The notes below the pieces were generated by a model, which worked only from the letters and a program-made list of their open reading frames with translations, was not told the DNA's origin and made no database searches. Of a stretch of DNA of 64,000 nt, positions 54,109 through 64,000 are shown piece by piece; within the stretch, counting starts at the first letter, position 1; each line of letters begins with the position of its first letter. The position numbers were made by a program, and so were the translations under genes. The DNA is taken from assembly GCA_964036045.1 (NCBI GenBank), contig OZ038384.1, forward strand, positions 39,348,844-39,412,843, written 5' to 3'. The DNA comes from Eutreptiella sp. 'Long Island Sound 2002' (Eukaryota; Euglenozoa; Euglenophyceae; Eutreptiales; Eutreptiaceae).

Positions 54109-55745
54109 GCAAGCAGCAAGCACGCGTGAAATGGGGGGAAATCACATCTCCGTCGTGGTGCTTCAGATTCGGCCAAAAGTTTGGTGGATGATACCTATGG
54201 GTGTGAGGGACAATGAGCAAGAAACTCAACGGTGGCGGCCGCGAACGGGCGTCGCAAGTGCCGGACCTCCATTTCAAAATCTGCAATTTAGGGCCAAAAT
54301 CAGCCTTTTTTTTCTACCCAAAACCGCCCAAGAACCTGCTGAAAACAGCCAAATGAAAAGAAATAGTGGCTGCTCTAGACATGCAGCTAGACTTCCCCGT
54401 GTCGAAGGGCCCTCTAGGGCCCTCTAACTCCACAATATGTCTGCGAAACGCCCACAAAAGGCCCCCGAAAGCCCCAGAATTTGTGCACATAGGCCGCCAA
54501 AGGCCACAAACCAAAAACAGACCATATCTTGGGCTACGTGGTTCAACACGCGATTTCGAGCGCACCTAATCCACGTGCAACCACCCACTTTTGGTGGTTT
54601 CCACCCCTCAAAATTGCCCTACCCGACGCCAAGACCCCGTACCTAGGCCCAGTGGGCTGCGGTAAGCTGCAGGAGGTAACCCAAAGAGGTGGGTGCCAAA
54701 ATGGGTCATCAAGGTGCACCGGGTACAAAAGAATGAGTTTTTTCAAAAATGATCCTGGACGACATGGAATGCCAAAACAAGTGTTTTCGGCGCGTTTTCA
54801 GCTCGTGGTGGCCCGTGGTGGCCCTCCTCAAATCCCAAAATGCCTTGAAAATGGGCTGTTTTGGGACAAAAAATGGGTCAAAAATGGGTCAAAAATGGGT
54901 TTTTCCAAAAATGATCCTAGACCATTTGGGGTGCCTAAACAAGTGAAATGAGCCCATTTTGAGCCCTTGCAAGCCATTTTGGCCCGTCCAAAGACACAAA
55001 ATGCCCTCGAAATGGGTTATTTTGCGACAAAAAATGGGTCAAAAGTGGGTCAAAAATGGGTCAAAAGGATGTATTTCCAAAAATGATCCTACACCATTTG
55101 GGGTGCCTAAACAAGTCAAATGAGCCCATTTTGAGCCCATTGCAAGCCATTTTGGCCACTCTAGAGCCACAAAAAGCCTTGAAAATGGGCTGTTTTGGGA
55201 CGAAAAATCAGTCCAAAATGGATCAAAAATGGGTTTTTCTAAAGATACCTTTGGACGATTTGGGGTGCACAAACAAGTGGAATGAGTCCATTTTGATCCC
55301 ATGTTGAGCAGTTCTGGCCCCTCTCAAGGCTGAAAGGGCCTTGAAAATGGGCCAATTTGGGACCCCAAATGGCTCAAAAACGGGTCAAAACCATGGTTTT
55401 CCAAACATGATCCCAGTCCAGTTGTGGTGCCCAAACGGATGAATACAGCTCATTTTGAGCCCCATTTGAGCCGCTCTCGTCCAATTTCCAATGCGTACCT
55501 CATTTGTCGTTAAAGTCTCCTAGACAATGTTCCTTCCCCCACCAGCTCGGTCCCAATATTCAATCCTGGTAGGGTTAGGGTTAGGGTTAGGGTCAGGGGT
55601 AGGGTTAGGTGTAGGGTTAGGAGTAGGATGAGGGTTGGGGTGGGCGTTAGAGTCAAGGTTGGGTTCAAGTGTAGCGTTGGGGTGCTCAACCGCCTGGGCG
55701 GGGAGGGATGCTATGTGGGCAAGGGGAATGAAAAAAAGTTCGGGC

Positions 55746-55760
55746 GCCTTCGGCGCCACC
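55746..55760. other. GGCGCC-TTC-GGCGCC hairpin in repeat R
   Basis: GGCGCCTTCGGCGCC forms a stable stem with a C(UUCG)G-type loop, just before the MULE target. Copy b has the same hairpin with one mismatch (41470). Confidence 0.7.
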
Positions 55761-55776
55761 ATACGTATGGCCGGTA

Positions 55777-55785
55777 GCTTTTGAC
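55777..55785. repeat. MULE target-site duplication, left
   Basis: GCTTTTGAC, identical to 63975-63983. Nine bp is the usual length for Mutator-like elements. Confidence 0.93.
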
Positions 55786-56280
55786 GTGTCAAGCGTAAGT
55801 CGCTTATTTTTTTTTGTTTGGCGTAAGTCGCTTATTTTTTTTTTTTTTGGCGTAAGTCGCGTGTGGAAAAAAAAAACTGAAAAATGTATGATACGCGACT
55901 TACGCTTTTTTTGCGACGCGACCTACACCAAAAAGAAAAAGGTTACGCGACTTACGCTTTTTTTGATACGCGACCTACGGCAAAAAAAAAAAAATAAGCG
56001 AGTTACGCCTTTTTTTTATATAAAAAAGCGAGTTCCGCCTTTTTTTTTATAAAAAAGCGAGTTATGCTTTTTTTTCTTATAAAAAAGCGAGTTGCGCTCT
56101 TTTTTTATATAAAAAAGCGAGTTACGCTTTTTTTATATATATAAAAGCGAGTTATGCTTTTTTTTCTTATAAAAAAGCGAGTTACGCTTTTTTTTATATA
56201 AAAAAGCAAGTTACGCTTTTTTTTCTTATAAAAAAGCGAGGTACGCTTTTTTATAAAAAAGCAAGGTACGAGATTTTGTT
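55786..56280. repeat. MULE left terminal array
   Basis: First three GGCGTAAGTCGC + T-tract units, then about ten units AAAAAAGCGAGTTACGCTTTTTT, each an exact stem (AAAAAAGCG/CGCTTTTTT) with a short loop. Such arrays could be transposase-binding sites. Confidence 0.85.
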
Positions 56281-56370
56281 TTTTATTGTTAAGGACAGCC
56301 CTTAAGGAAAGCCCCAGAAGGCCTTTTTGCCCCGGCCGAACGTGGGCCATGTCTACCCCCCCCTTTTGGG

Positions 56371-58580
56371 GGATTGCCGAGACGGCAGGGGTTACGCAAC
56401 AATTCCGGCCCTCTTTTGGGCACCACTTCTGATTTTGCCCCCCGCTCTGAAGCGGTGGGGATCCCCGATACGGCAGGGGTGAGGTAGCCATTTCGCCCAC
56501 TTGTGGGCCACTTCTGATTTTGCCCCCCACTCTAAAGCGGTGGGGATCCCTGATACGGCAGGGGTGAGGTAGCCATCTTGCCCACTTGTGGGCCACTTCT
56601 GATTTTGCCCCCCGCTCTGAAGCGGTGGGGATCCCCGATACGGCAGGGGTGAGGTAGCCACTTTGCCCACTTGTGGGCCACTTCTGATTTTGCCCCCCGC
56701 TCTGAAGCGGTGGGGATCCCCGATACGGCAGGGGTGAGGTAGCCATTTTGCCCACTTGTGGGCCACTTCTGATTTTGCCCCCCGCTCTGAAGCGGTGGGG
56801 ATCCCCGATACGGCAGGGGTGAGGTAGCCATTTTGCCCACTTGTGGGCCACTTCTGATTTTGCCCCCCGCTCTGAAGCGGTGGGGATCCCCGATACGGCA
56901 GGGGTGAGGTAGCCATTTCGCCCACTTGTGGGCCACTTCTGATTTTGCCCCCCGCTCTGAAGCGGTGGGGATCCCCGATACGGCAGGGGTGAGGTAGCCA
57001 TTTCGCCCACTTGTGGGCCACTTCTGATTTTGCCCCCCGCTCTGAAGCGGTGGGGATCCCCGATACGGCAGGGGTGAGGTAGCCACTTTGCCCACTTGTG
57101 GGCCACTTCTGATTTTGCCCCCCGCTCTGAAGCGGTGGGGATCCCCGATACGGCAGGGGTGAGGTAGCCACTTTGCCCACTTGTGGGCCACTTCTGATTT
57201 TGCCCCCCGCTCTGAAGCGGTGGGGATCCCTGATACGGCAGGGGTGAGGTAGCCATCTTGCCCACTTGTGGGCCACTTCTGATTTTGCCCCCAGCTCTAA
57301 AGCGGCGGGGATCCCCAATACGGCAGGGGTGAGGTAGCCACTTTGCCCACTTGTGGGCCACTTCTGATTTCGCCCGCCGCTCTGAAGCGGTGGGGATCCC
57401 CGATACGGCAGGGGTGAGGTAGCCACTTTGCCCACTTGTGGGCCACTTCTGATTTCGCCCCCCGCTCTGAAGCGGTGGGGATCCCCGATACGGCAGGGGT
57501 GAGGTAGCCATTTCGCCCACTTGTGGGCCACTTCTGATTTCGCCCCCCGCTCTGAAGCGGTGGGGATCCCCGATACGGCAGGGGTGAGGTAGCCATCTTG
57601 CCCACTTGTGGGCCACTTCTGATTTTGCCCCCCGCTCTGAAGCGGTGGGGATCCCCGATACGGCAGGGGTGAGGTAGCCACTTTGCCCACTTGTGGGCCA
57701 CTTCTGATTTTGCCCCCCGCTCTGAAGCGGTGGGGATCCCCGATACGGCAGGGGTGAGGTAGCCACTTTGCCCACTTGTGGGCCACTTCTGATTTTGCCC
57801 CCCGCTCTGAAGCGGTGGGGATCCCCGATACGGCAGGGGTGAGGTAGCCATTTTGCCCACTTGTGGGCCACTTCTGATTTTGCCCCCCGCTCTAAAGCGG
57901 TGGGGATACCCGATACGGCAGGGGTGAGGTAGCCACTTTGCCCACTTGTGGGCCACTTCTGATTTCGCCCCCCGCTCTGAAGCGGTGGGGATCCCCGATA
58001 CGGCAGGGGTGAGGTAGCCATTTCACCCACTTGTGGGCCACTTCTGATTTCGCCCCCCGCTCTGAAGCGGTGGGGATCCCCGATACGGCAGGGGTGAGGT
58101 AGCCATCTTGCCCACTTGTGGGCCACTTCTGATTTTGCCCCCCGCTCTGAAGCGGTGGGGATCCCCGATACGGCAGGGGTGAGGTAGCCACTTTGCCCAC
58201 TTGTGGGCCACTTCTGATTTCGCCCCCCGCTCTGAAGCGGTGGGGATCCCCGATACGGCAGGGGTGAGGTAGCCATCTTGCCCACTTGTGGGCCACTTCT
58301 GATTTTGCCCCCCGCTCTGAAGCGGTGGGGATCCCCGATACGGCAGGGGTGAGGTAGCCATTTCGCCCACTTGTGGGCCACTTCTGATTTTGCCCCCCGC
58401 TCTGAAGCGGTGGGGATCCCCGATACGGCAGGGGTGAGGTAGCCACTTTGCCCACTTGTGGGCCACTTCTGATTTTGCCCCCCGCTCTAAAGCGGTGGGG
58501 ATCCCCGATACGGCAGGGGTGAGGTAGCCACTTTGCCCACTTGTGGGCCACTTCTGATTTTGCCCCCCGCTCTGAAGTTG
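56371..58580 (-). repeat. 85-bp tandem array, ~26 near-identical units
   Basis: Unit (plus strand): GCTCTGAAGCGGTGGGGATC, CCCGATACGGCAGGGGTGAG, GTAGCCA.TT.GCCCACTTGT, GGGCCACTTCTGATTTTGCC, CCC. Units differ mainly at two positions (TTTCG/TTTTG/CTTTG/TCTTG and TTTTG/TTTCG). Hairpin GCCCAC-TT-GTGGGC in each. 85 is not a multiple of three, so all three minus frames read the same 85-residue repeat (WLPHPCRIGDPHRFRAGGKI...), giving ORFs of up to 758 codons. I regard these as by-products, though the homogeneity shows recent amplification. Confidence 0.93.
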
Positions 58581-59422
58581 GGGTCTAGGACTAAGTATTT
58601 CTGCTTTTTGTCCCTTGCACAGGGACCCTACGGTGCCTTGAGCGTGCTGGCCGGCGGGTAATGGCTCATCGCACCATTAGGTTTGGGGTGTTGTGCCCCC
58701 CTTTGACTTGCAAAGGGGGCCGTGCCAGACATACCCATTTTATATTGGCATTTCTTCTATTTCTCTTCCAATGGGCCGAGGCTTGTGTGTTGCACAGATG
58801 GTGAAAGCGGGGAGAGGTGATGTACCCTTGTGGGCGGTGGTCGGCGACCTCCACCTCGAGTTGCTATGACCACAGGCGACACACTTGTTGGTGCCCACAA
58901 ATGGCAAATAACATATCCAGGCAGTGCCACGAGCAGTTGTCTTTGCTCATGGGCACTTATAAAAGTGTGCCATGGTGTGATGGGATGGTTAGGTACACAA
59001 TGCATGTGTGCCGTCGCTTTGGCGAGGGGAATTGCATATGGACACCGTGTAATTCCCTGTTGACCGCCGGTACTTTATTCAGAAATCCATGGTGTTTGAG
59101 GATGCCGTGGCGGTGGCCGTAGAAAGCTGATGACTCGGGAGGGGGCAACAGGTCGCCAAGGGTCATCTTGTTGTCGGCTAAAGGGAGGCCTTTTACAACA
59201 ACCCGGATGCCGAAATGGAGCTCAGAGAGGCCACACTGGTGCTGTTGCGTGTTAAGTGCCAGTGGGGTTTGTGTGGAAGAGTGTTGTACCAGTTCTTGTA
59301 TTGCTGTATGTTGCATGGCATGTGACGGGGCCCATCCACCTCGTGGCAGTGTGCCGAATAGACAACCACTTTTTCGTCCATTGGCACTTTGTATTGTGTA
59401 TCTCAACTTTTCCATCCACATC
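58581..59422. other. Region between array and transposase start
   Basis: Should contain the transposase promoter and 5' leader. The frame of the transposase is open from 59168, but the first good ATG is 59423. No TATA-like motif stands out. Confidence 0.4.
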
Positions 59423-61957
59423 ATGGAAGATTGGGCCAGACAAAACTTGCGTTTCACCGGCAATGAAGCTGACTTCGTGCAGTCAAAGCCATTGTTAGAA
59501 GCCATGATGGCTGCCACAAACGAGACCAAGGGTCCTTGTGCCGCATTTCTGAAGAAGAAGGGTGCCGAGCCCGATGTACGACATATATCGGGGGCGGGGT
59601 CCAAGGCTGTGTATTATAAGGTGCTATGGCCCACAGCACCTGTGGATTCACAGGACGGCGGCGCACCTGCAGGGCAGGCAGAGCTCGACAAGTGGTTGCA
59701 GACTTTTTTTACAATCACAATGTCTGATACAGATTTTGTCAGGAAGAAGCCCACGCTGCAGCATGCCGTCCAGACTCTCCGCACTACCCAACGGGATGTG
59801 CATCAGTATTTGGCTGATAAGGGCTTTCAAGTGGGGCAAAGGGATGAGGAGGATGTTTTTTTGAGGTTGCTGTTCAAGGGTCAACAGCCTGCTGCTGACC
59901 CAGTGGACCCTCCCCCTTCTTCCGAACATGACACAGGGCCTGCAGCATCGGAGCACTGGCGCAAGAAGGGGTATCGCCGCAAGCACGCATCTTCCAAGAA
60001 AAATTTTGTTCTGTGGTGCGCCACGAACCCTGCACACCCCAAGCCCGACCACAAACCCAAATGTGATGCCAAAGTGCGGGTGCGCTACGTTGCACCGGTG
60101 GACGGTGAACAAAGCGGTGTTTGGCAGTCCGAGGTTCTTGAGTCACATAGCTCAACCTGCTGCTACCATAGGTGGGAAGGCAAGGTACCGCCCCAAGGGG
60201 ATTGGCTGGCAGGAGGTGTGAGGGAGAAGGTTGAGGAGGCTTATTTTCAGTCAAAACACAAACCTTCCCGGATCGCCCGCGACTTGTCTGATACACGCAA
60301 TTGTCGGCAATTTACTCGACGTCGTCTCCGGCGGTTAGTGAGTGCGCACATCACGAATGTCAAGCGCAAGCGCTTCGGTGCGGGTTCACGCATGACACGT
60401 GCACAGTTGCACGAGTTGCTTCAGAACACCCCCCAGCATGCAACAAAGGACACCACAGACAGTACCATACTGCTACTTGGATCCACGATGAAAACTCCGG
60501 ACCAATTATGCATTGTGTATAGCACTTTGCAGTGGCTTCGTGCAGCACGACTCCATGCTGCAGAGGCCAAAAAGAGCGGTCGACCGATCTGGATAGCCGC
60601 TGATGGCACCGGAGAGACCATCTGCGAAAAGAACCGAATCCTGCTGCTGTGTACCCTAACTACGGCCCACACCATGGTGATAATTGCCGTGGCCGTGGTT
60701 GGTACGGAGAACAAAGTGGCGTTGCGGTTTTTTTTGCGGAAGGTGAAGGAGGCCATGGAACGCATGTATCCCGACTTCGATTGGGACGTTGATTATGTGA
60801 TGAGCGATGGGGCCACGGGCATCGGCTCATCCGCCAAGAAGATATGGCCCGAGCTCAAAGCCTGGTTGCAATGCCTGTTTCATGTCATCCGTAATCTTAC
60901 AGCTAAGCTTAGGGCTTTAGTTGCAGACAAAACCGTTCGGGCCGAACTCCGGAAGTGCCTCAAGACACTATCCTTTGCGTGGTCTTTGGCAGTGTTCGCG
61001 GCGGGATGGGCCGCACTGCGTGCACAGTATTCTGCCTTCCCTGCATTCCTTGCTTATGTGCAAAAGGAGTACATTGACCAGCGCACATATTGGTTCAGTG
61101 GTGCCTCACCCCCGGGCATCCCCGCTGCCACGCCCTCCGAGCCTAGTGTCAATATGCTGAAGTTTGAAACTCAGCATCGCATGTCCACTTTGGCAGAATT
61201 TCTTGTCGATGGGATTCCTAACCTCGGCAAATGCTGGAGTGAACATTCTTACGCTTTCACGGGCCGTGCCCCGCTTCCAGAACCGTGGATGTGGCAAGAA
61301 AGTCAGGCCATTCACGAGGCGGCCACGTTTTTTGATGCAGGAGATGCCCTCTTTTTTCATCAGGGGGAGAAGTCCAAAAAAAGGGGACGCAACGGCGAGC
61401 GGGTGAGGACATACCCTCTTGTTGATGCCGCAGCAGTGGCGTCGTGGAATAAGACATTGCGAAAGATAGAGAAAGGCAAATCGGTGCAATGAAACGATTT
61501 TGTTGCATTCCTGCCAATCCACCGGGTCAACGCAGAGCGTTGCACTTGCCCAACATACGGGACGTATGCCATGTGTGAAGGCGTCCTTTTGTGGCACATT
61601 GTGAAGGTTCCAGGCTTCAAGGTTCCCACCCAATACTCCTGGGAATTGATTGCTCAACGGCCCTTCAAGTTGGGACGTGTGGAACGCTTGGTCACTGCAC
61701 GGGCAGAACCACCAAAACAGTCTTCCTCAAAGAAAGCCCACAAGAAGGGCCCGAAACAACGAGGTCTGCGATCCAGTACAGATGATGCAGCATCAGATGC
61801 GTCCGAGGATGCTGCGGCAGTGCCCTCCAAAGGCGACTCCGCCCTGCATAGGAAGACGTGGCACCAATTGAACCTTTTCCGCCCCCCTTGGACTTGTGGG
61901 CAGTGCGAGCGAAAAGTGTACCTGTGGTGCACTGCGAAGGCTGTGGTTTTTGCTTGA
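59423..61957 (+). pseudogene. MULE transposase, interrupted by one TGA
   Basis: ATG at 59423. N-terminus: two copies of an ~80-residue module (ADFVQSKPLLEAMMAATNET and TDFVRKKPTLQHAVQTLRTT). Residues 199-250 form a C/H-rich finger (WCATNPAHPKPDHKPKCDAK ... HSSTCC) of the type seen in MULE DNA-binding regions. Catalytic core: IAADGT (Asp 394), VMSDGA (Asp 462) and LQCLFHVIRN (484-490; the C-x2-H of MULEs). TGA at 61490-61492 falls where the decayed paralogue at 3.1 kb has Glu. The same frame then continues to 61957 with FVAFL and a SWIM-like CTCPTYGTYAMCEGVLLWH. So a single nonsense change separates 689 codons from about 155 more. Beyond 61860 another frame reads as a further Cys-rich tail. 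Confidence 0.9.
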
Positions 61958-61996
61958 CCACAGTGGAGTGCCCCATGCGAGGCCGCATCCCTCCTG

Positions 61997-63415
61997 ATGA
62001 GGATGCGTGGTTGTACCGCAAGTGGCAAACAGAGGTGGACGTGGATTCCCTCTTGCAAGCTACCTTGCCCCCCTGGTCCTGTTGAGGATGAGGTGGACTC
62101 ATACGAGGCGCTCGTACTAGCTGGTAGGGTGAGCGAGCTTTCAAATACCGCCACTCCAGAGCAAGATGCTGTGGTGCCTGTCCTTGCTCCTCCCTCCAAC
62201 GTAGCCAAGCCGTTGATGGCCGGCATTTCCGAGGAGGAGGATACTGCCATCCCTGTGGCTCAAGCACGGATGGCGACCCGCCGGACGCCCGTCGATGAAA
62301 CCAAGCCTCTTGTTGTGGGAGATTGGTTAAGCGACAAGGACATTGTTGCGTGGCAGAACGACAAGTTGTACCACAATGAGGTCGAGGAGCCACGGGCATG
62401 GACTATGGCGGTGACATACATTGCGTCTTGCCTGAATAGGATGAGGAAGTACGAAGACAGTAAGGGCAACAACCATAAAACTGTTCGTTTGGCTTGGAGG
62501 CGGCGCCACTTGTTTATTGTTAATAGTGACGATCGCGAAGGGCTCCATTGGTTTCTTTGTGCCATCGACTGCAAAGTCCCAGTATGGGCCTTCAAAGTCC
62601 ACATTTGGGAGCCACTTTGTGGTACTTCTTTGGTCCGGCCAATGTTGAAGCGCCTCCAGTCAAAGGGTGTTGCCGCACATGCTCGGGCTTTGGGTTTTCA
62701 AGAGGATGGTTGGTCATGTGGCTATCAATCGCTGCATCTTTGTGATGAGGTGGCCAACCAAAGGGGAAGCCTGGACGATGGTGTTGTTACACGTTTGCCG
62801 AAAGGATTCATCAAGGAAGCACTGCGCATCATCAATGCGGATCGCTCCGTCCGAGTCCCCGGCACCATCCCGGAGAATGGGTGGGAAAAGGAGTTGACTT
62901 GCTGGAAGCCCGGAGAATCTCCTCCTCCCCCAGCCTCCAACCTTGAGTCCCTGCCCCCATCTACTTCCCCCCTCCTTTTCGATGAAGAGGATGCTCTTTC
63001 GGAACCCGAAGGCAACATTGCTGCCTCCTCCTCGGAGCCAACGGTGGGAGAATTCCCTGCCTTCCCGGCCTCCAACTCCGAGGACGTGCCCCAAGATGGG
63101 AAGTCAGTGAAGGGCAATGTTAAGGCCCCTCCACAAACCCTGCAGTCCACTTCCTCTTCTAACCCCCCCACAAATGATGATGCCCGTCCATCCGTGTTCA
63201 TCTGTCGGAAGTTTTTCAAGGTGCCCGAGGCGTACCCAAAGGGCGCAGAGGGTCGGTTGGTGAACGACAAACGATTTATTCGAGAGATAGAAGAGATGCT
63301 TGTGAAGGACATCCGTAACGCTTGTGCGCGGAACACAAATCCGCGTGCAAAGCCGAAGGCATCGGACACAAAGTCTGATTTGATCTACAAGCGTGTGTTT
63401 GGCGACTTCTTGTAG
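61997..63415 (+). CDS. Ulp1/SENP-type cysteine protease of the MULE
   Basis: 472 codons, open to TAG at 63413-63415. Clan CE proteases cleave ubiquitin-like proteins such as SUMO. Visible catalytic features: GLHWFLCAID (His 184), VHIWEPL (acidic residue at 205, Glu rather than the usual Asp), GFQEDGWSCGYQSL (Gln 235, Cys 241). The first ~100 residues are acidic and disordered, and the C-terminal 170 are Ser/Pro/Glu-rich. The start is uncertain: an upstream overlapping frame (61858-62085) carries CEGCGFC and WLYRKWQTEVDVD and may be the true N-terminus through a shift or intron. Fragments of homologues at 2.6 and 9.3 kb show that it travels with this MULE family. Confidence 0.85.
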   Translation: MRMRGCTASGKQRWTWIPSCKLPCPPGPVEDEVDSYEALVLAGRVSELSNTATPEQDAVVPVLAPPSNVAKPLMAGISEEEDTAIPVAQARMATRRTPVDETKPLVVGDWLSDKDIVAWQNDKLYHNEVEEPRAWTMAVTYIASCLNRMRKYEDSKGNNHKTVRLAWRRRHLFIVNSDDREGLHWFLCAIDCKVPVWAFKVHIWEPLCGTSLVRPMLKRLQSKGVAAHARALGFQEDGWSCGYQSLHLCDEVANQRGSLDDGVVTRLPKGFIKEALRIINADRSVRVPGTIPENGWEKELTCWKPGESPPPPASNLESLPPSTSPLLFDEEDALSEPEGNIAASSSEPTVGEFPAFPASNSEDVPQDGKSVKGNVKAPPQTLQSTSSSNPPTNDDARPSVFICRKFFKVPEAYPKGAEGRLVNDKRFIREIEEMLVKDIRNACARNTNPRAKPKASDTKSDLIYKRVFGDFL

Positions 63416-63790
63416 TTGGCCCCACGCCATTATGGTTGCATGCGAAGAATGTAGTTCGCCCCATGTGAACGGACTCAGGTGGTATCGCTGGCTTGAGCTT
63501 CGTAGCCGGTGGCGCCGGCAGCAATATAGTCATTTTGATACCGCTTGCCAAAGGCCGAAGGGCAAATTGCATTTTTTGTTTGCGGTCATGATTCCGCCAT
63601 CTGCCGCACGTTATTTCCGCCATTTGCCGGCGATGAGTATAAAAACCACCCTTCACGCCACGGCTCCATTGCTTTACCCGTGCCGGAGGTACCCAAAATG
63701 TCCGTGGGGGCTATATGCTTCACCTCCTCCGGTAGCAATGGCGGTTGTTGGGTGGTTCTTGTGTTTCCCCGCCTTTTTTTTGGAAAAATG
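63416..63790. other. 3' part of the MULE before the right terminal array
   Basis: No further gene. A TATAAAA lies near 63638 (AGTATAAAAACC) in the plus orientation. Confidence 0.4.
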
Positions 63791-63974
63791 GGTTTTTTTT
63801 CCCATACGCGACTTACGCCAAAAAAAAAAAGTTTACGCGACTTACACCAAAAAAAAAAATTTCTGTCGAAAAAAAAAACGTGACTTACGCCAAAAAAAAA
63901 AAGTTACGCGACTTACGCCAAAAAAAAAAAAAAGCGACTTACGCTTATTTCCACAATCGAGTTACGCTTTCCTC
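63790..63974. repeat. MULE right terminal array
   Basis: ACGCGACTTACGCC plus A10-14, four to five units, then AGCGACTTACGCTTATTTCC and CGAGTTACGCTTTCCTC. It is the inverted counterpart of the left end. Confidence 0.85.
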
Positions 63975-63983
63975 GCTTTTGAC
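63975..63983. repeat. MULE target-site duplication, right
   Basis: GCTTTTGAC; after it the sequence of repeat R resumes (CCTTGGTAACTAAGTGG), as in the empty site at 41512-41528. Confidence 0.93.
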
Positions 63984-64000
63984 CCTTGGTAACTAAGTGG

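Larger units (their letters stand above)
53171..55785. repeat. Dispersed repeat R, copy c (interrupted)
   Basis: GGCTCCCGTTACC, AGGGCTAGGGTTAGGGCTAG, CTGGTGGAACCAGTCTTGGT, then a 748-bp insertion (53285-54032), then ATAACCC, GTGTCTAGGGTGGACCTA, the CAAG tract and the body. A second TTAGGG tract is at 55567-55590 and the right part ends TTCGGGCGCCTTCGGCGCC. The MULE then interrupts it, and it resumes at 63984. Confidence 0.88.
55786..63974 (+). mobile_element. Mutator-like DNA transposon (MULE), 8,189 bp
   Basis: Bounded by 9-bp direct repeats. Inverted ends begin GTGTCAAGCGTAAGTCGCTT (left) and, read inward from the right, GAGGAAAGCGTAACTCGATT; 14 of 20 match. Both ends continue as T-tract/GGCGTAAGTCGCGTA arrays in opposite orientation. 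Contents in order: left terminal array, 26-copy 85-bp array, transposase, Ulp1-type protease, right terminal array. R copy b gives the empty site. Transposon plus Ulp1 resembles the Ulp1-carrying MULEs known from plants. The transposase is broken by one TGA, so this copy is probably not autonomous. Confidence 0.95.

Noticed and set aside
56105-58551. Minus-strand ORFs of up to 758 codons across the 85-bp array
   Set aside because: All three frames give the same repeated peptide because 85 is not divisible by three; this is array structure, not a gene.
33830-58580. CRISPR-like arrays
   Set aside because: The tandem arrays have no unique spacers, the host is eukaryotic, and no cas-like gene is present.

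Overview
The window looks like nuclear DNA of a flagellated eukaryotic microbe, most likely a microalga. Three things point there: a spliced ciliary tubulin-ligase gene (TTLL9-like, GT-AG introns), interstitial TTAGGG-type telomeric tracts, and a very large load of transposons and satellites. A green alga of the Chlamydomonadales type would fit, but nothing here proves a taxon. There is no bacterial operon structure. Most long ORFs lie in transposons or are by-products of tandem repeats.

Layout. 0-12 kb: relics of a MULE DNA transposon (transposase and Ulp1-protease fragments, a diverged 85-bp array, T-rich terminal arrays), a ~2-kb 10-bp minisatellite and a ~185-bp tandem array. 13.0-15.3 kb: the first four coding exons of a TTLL9-like gene on the minus strand; later exons are not seen. 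16.2-31.1 kb: one giant non-LTR retrotransposon (LINE) on the minus strand, 14,885 bp, bounded by a perfect 18-bp target-site duplication and ending in A19. 31.1-33.4 kb: degenerate coding remnants into which the LINE inserted. 33.8-35.2 and 48.7-51.8 kb: a 72-bp satellite. 38.9-41.5 and 53.2-55.8 kb: three copies of a dispersed repeat carrying TTAGGG-like tracts. 43.1-47.9 kb: a decayed second LINE of the same type. 53.3-54.0 kb: a 748-bp inverted-repeat element carrying a Tudor-like ORF. 55.8-64.0 kb: a nearly complete MULE of 8,189 bp with a 9-bp target duplication, transposase, Ulp1-type protease and a 26-copy 85-bp array; a related empty site lies at 41.5 kb.

The main discovery candidate is the giant LINE. 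Upstream of a standard endonuclease / reverse transcriptase / RNase H / zinc-finger ORF it encodes a polyprotein region with five 2A-like ribosome-skipping motifs (four canonical DGD[VIT]E(P/K)NPGP, one NPGH). It also encodes a 76-residue ubiquitin-like domain ending in GG, a C3HC4 RING finger, a two-CxxC zinc ribbon split by a 738-bp inverted-repeat insertion, and lysine/arginine-rich segments. A retroelement with its own ubiquitin-like protein, a putative E3-type RING and multiple 2A separators is unusual. This copy is damaged: several in-frame stops, two frameshifts at C9/C10 runs, and the insertion.

The MULE family accounts for much of the rest. Its T-rich terminal arrays, 85-bp unit, transposase and Ulp1 pieces recur in the first 12 kb as an older inverted copy. 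Young (56-58 kb) and old (4-6 kb) states of the same array can therefore be compared in one window.
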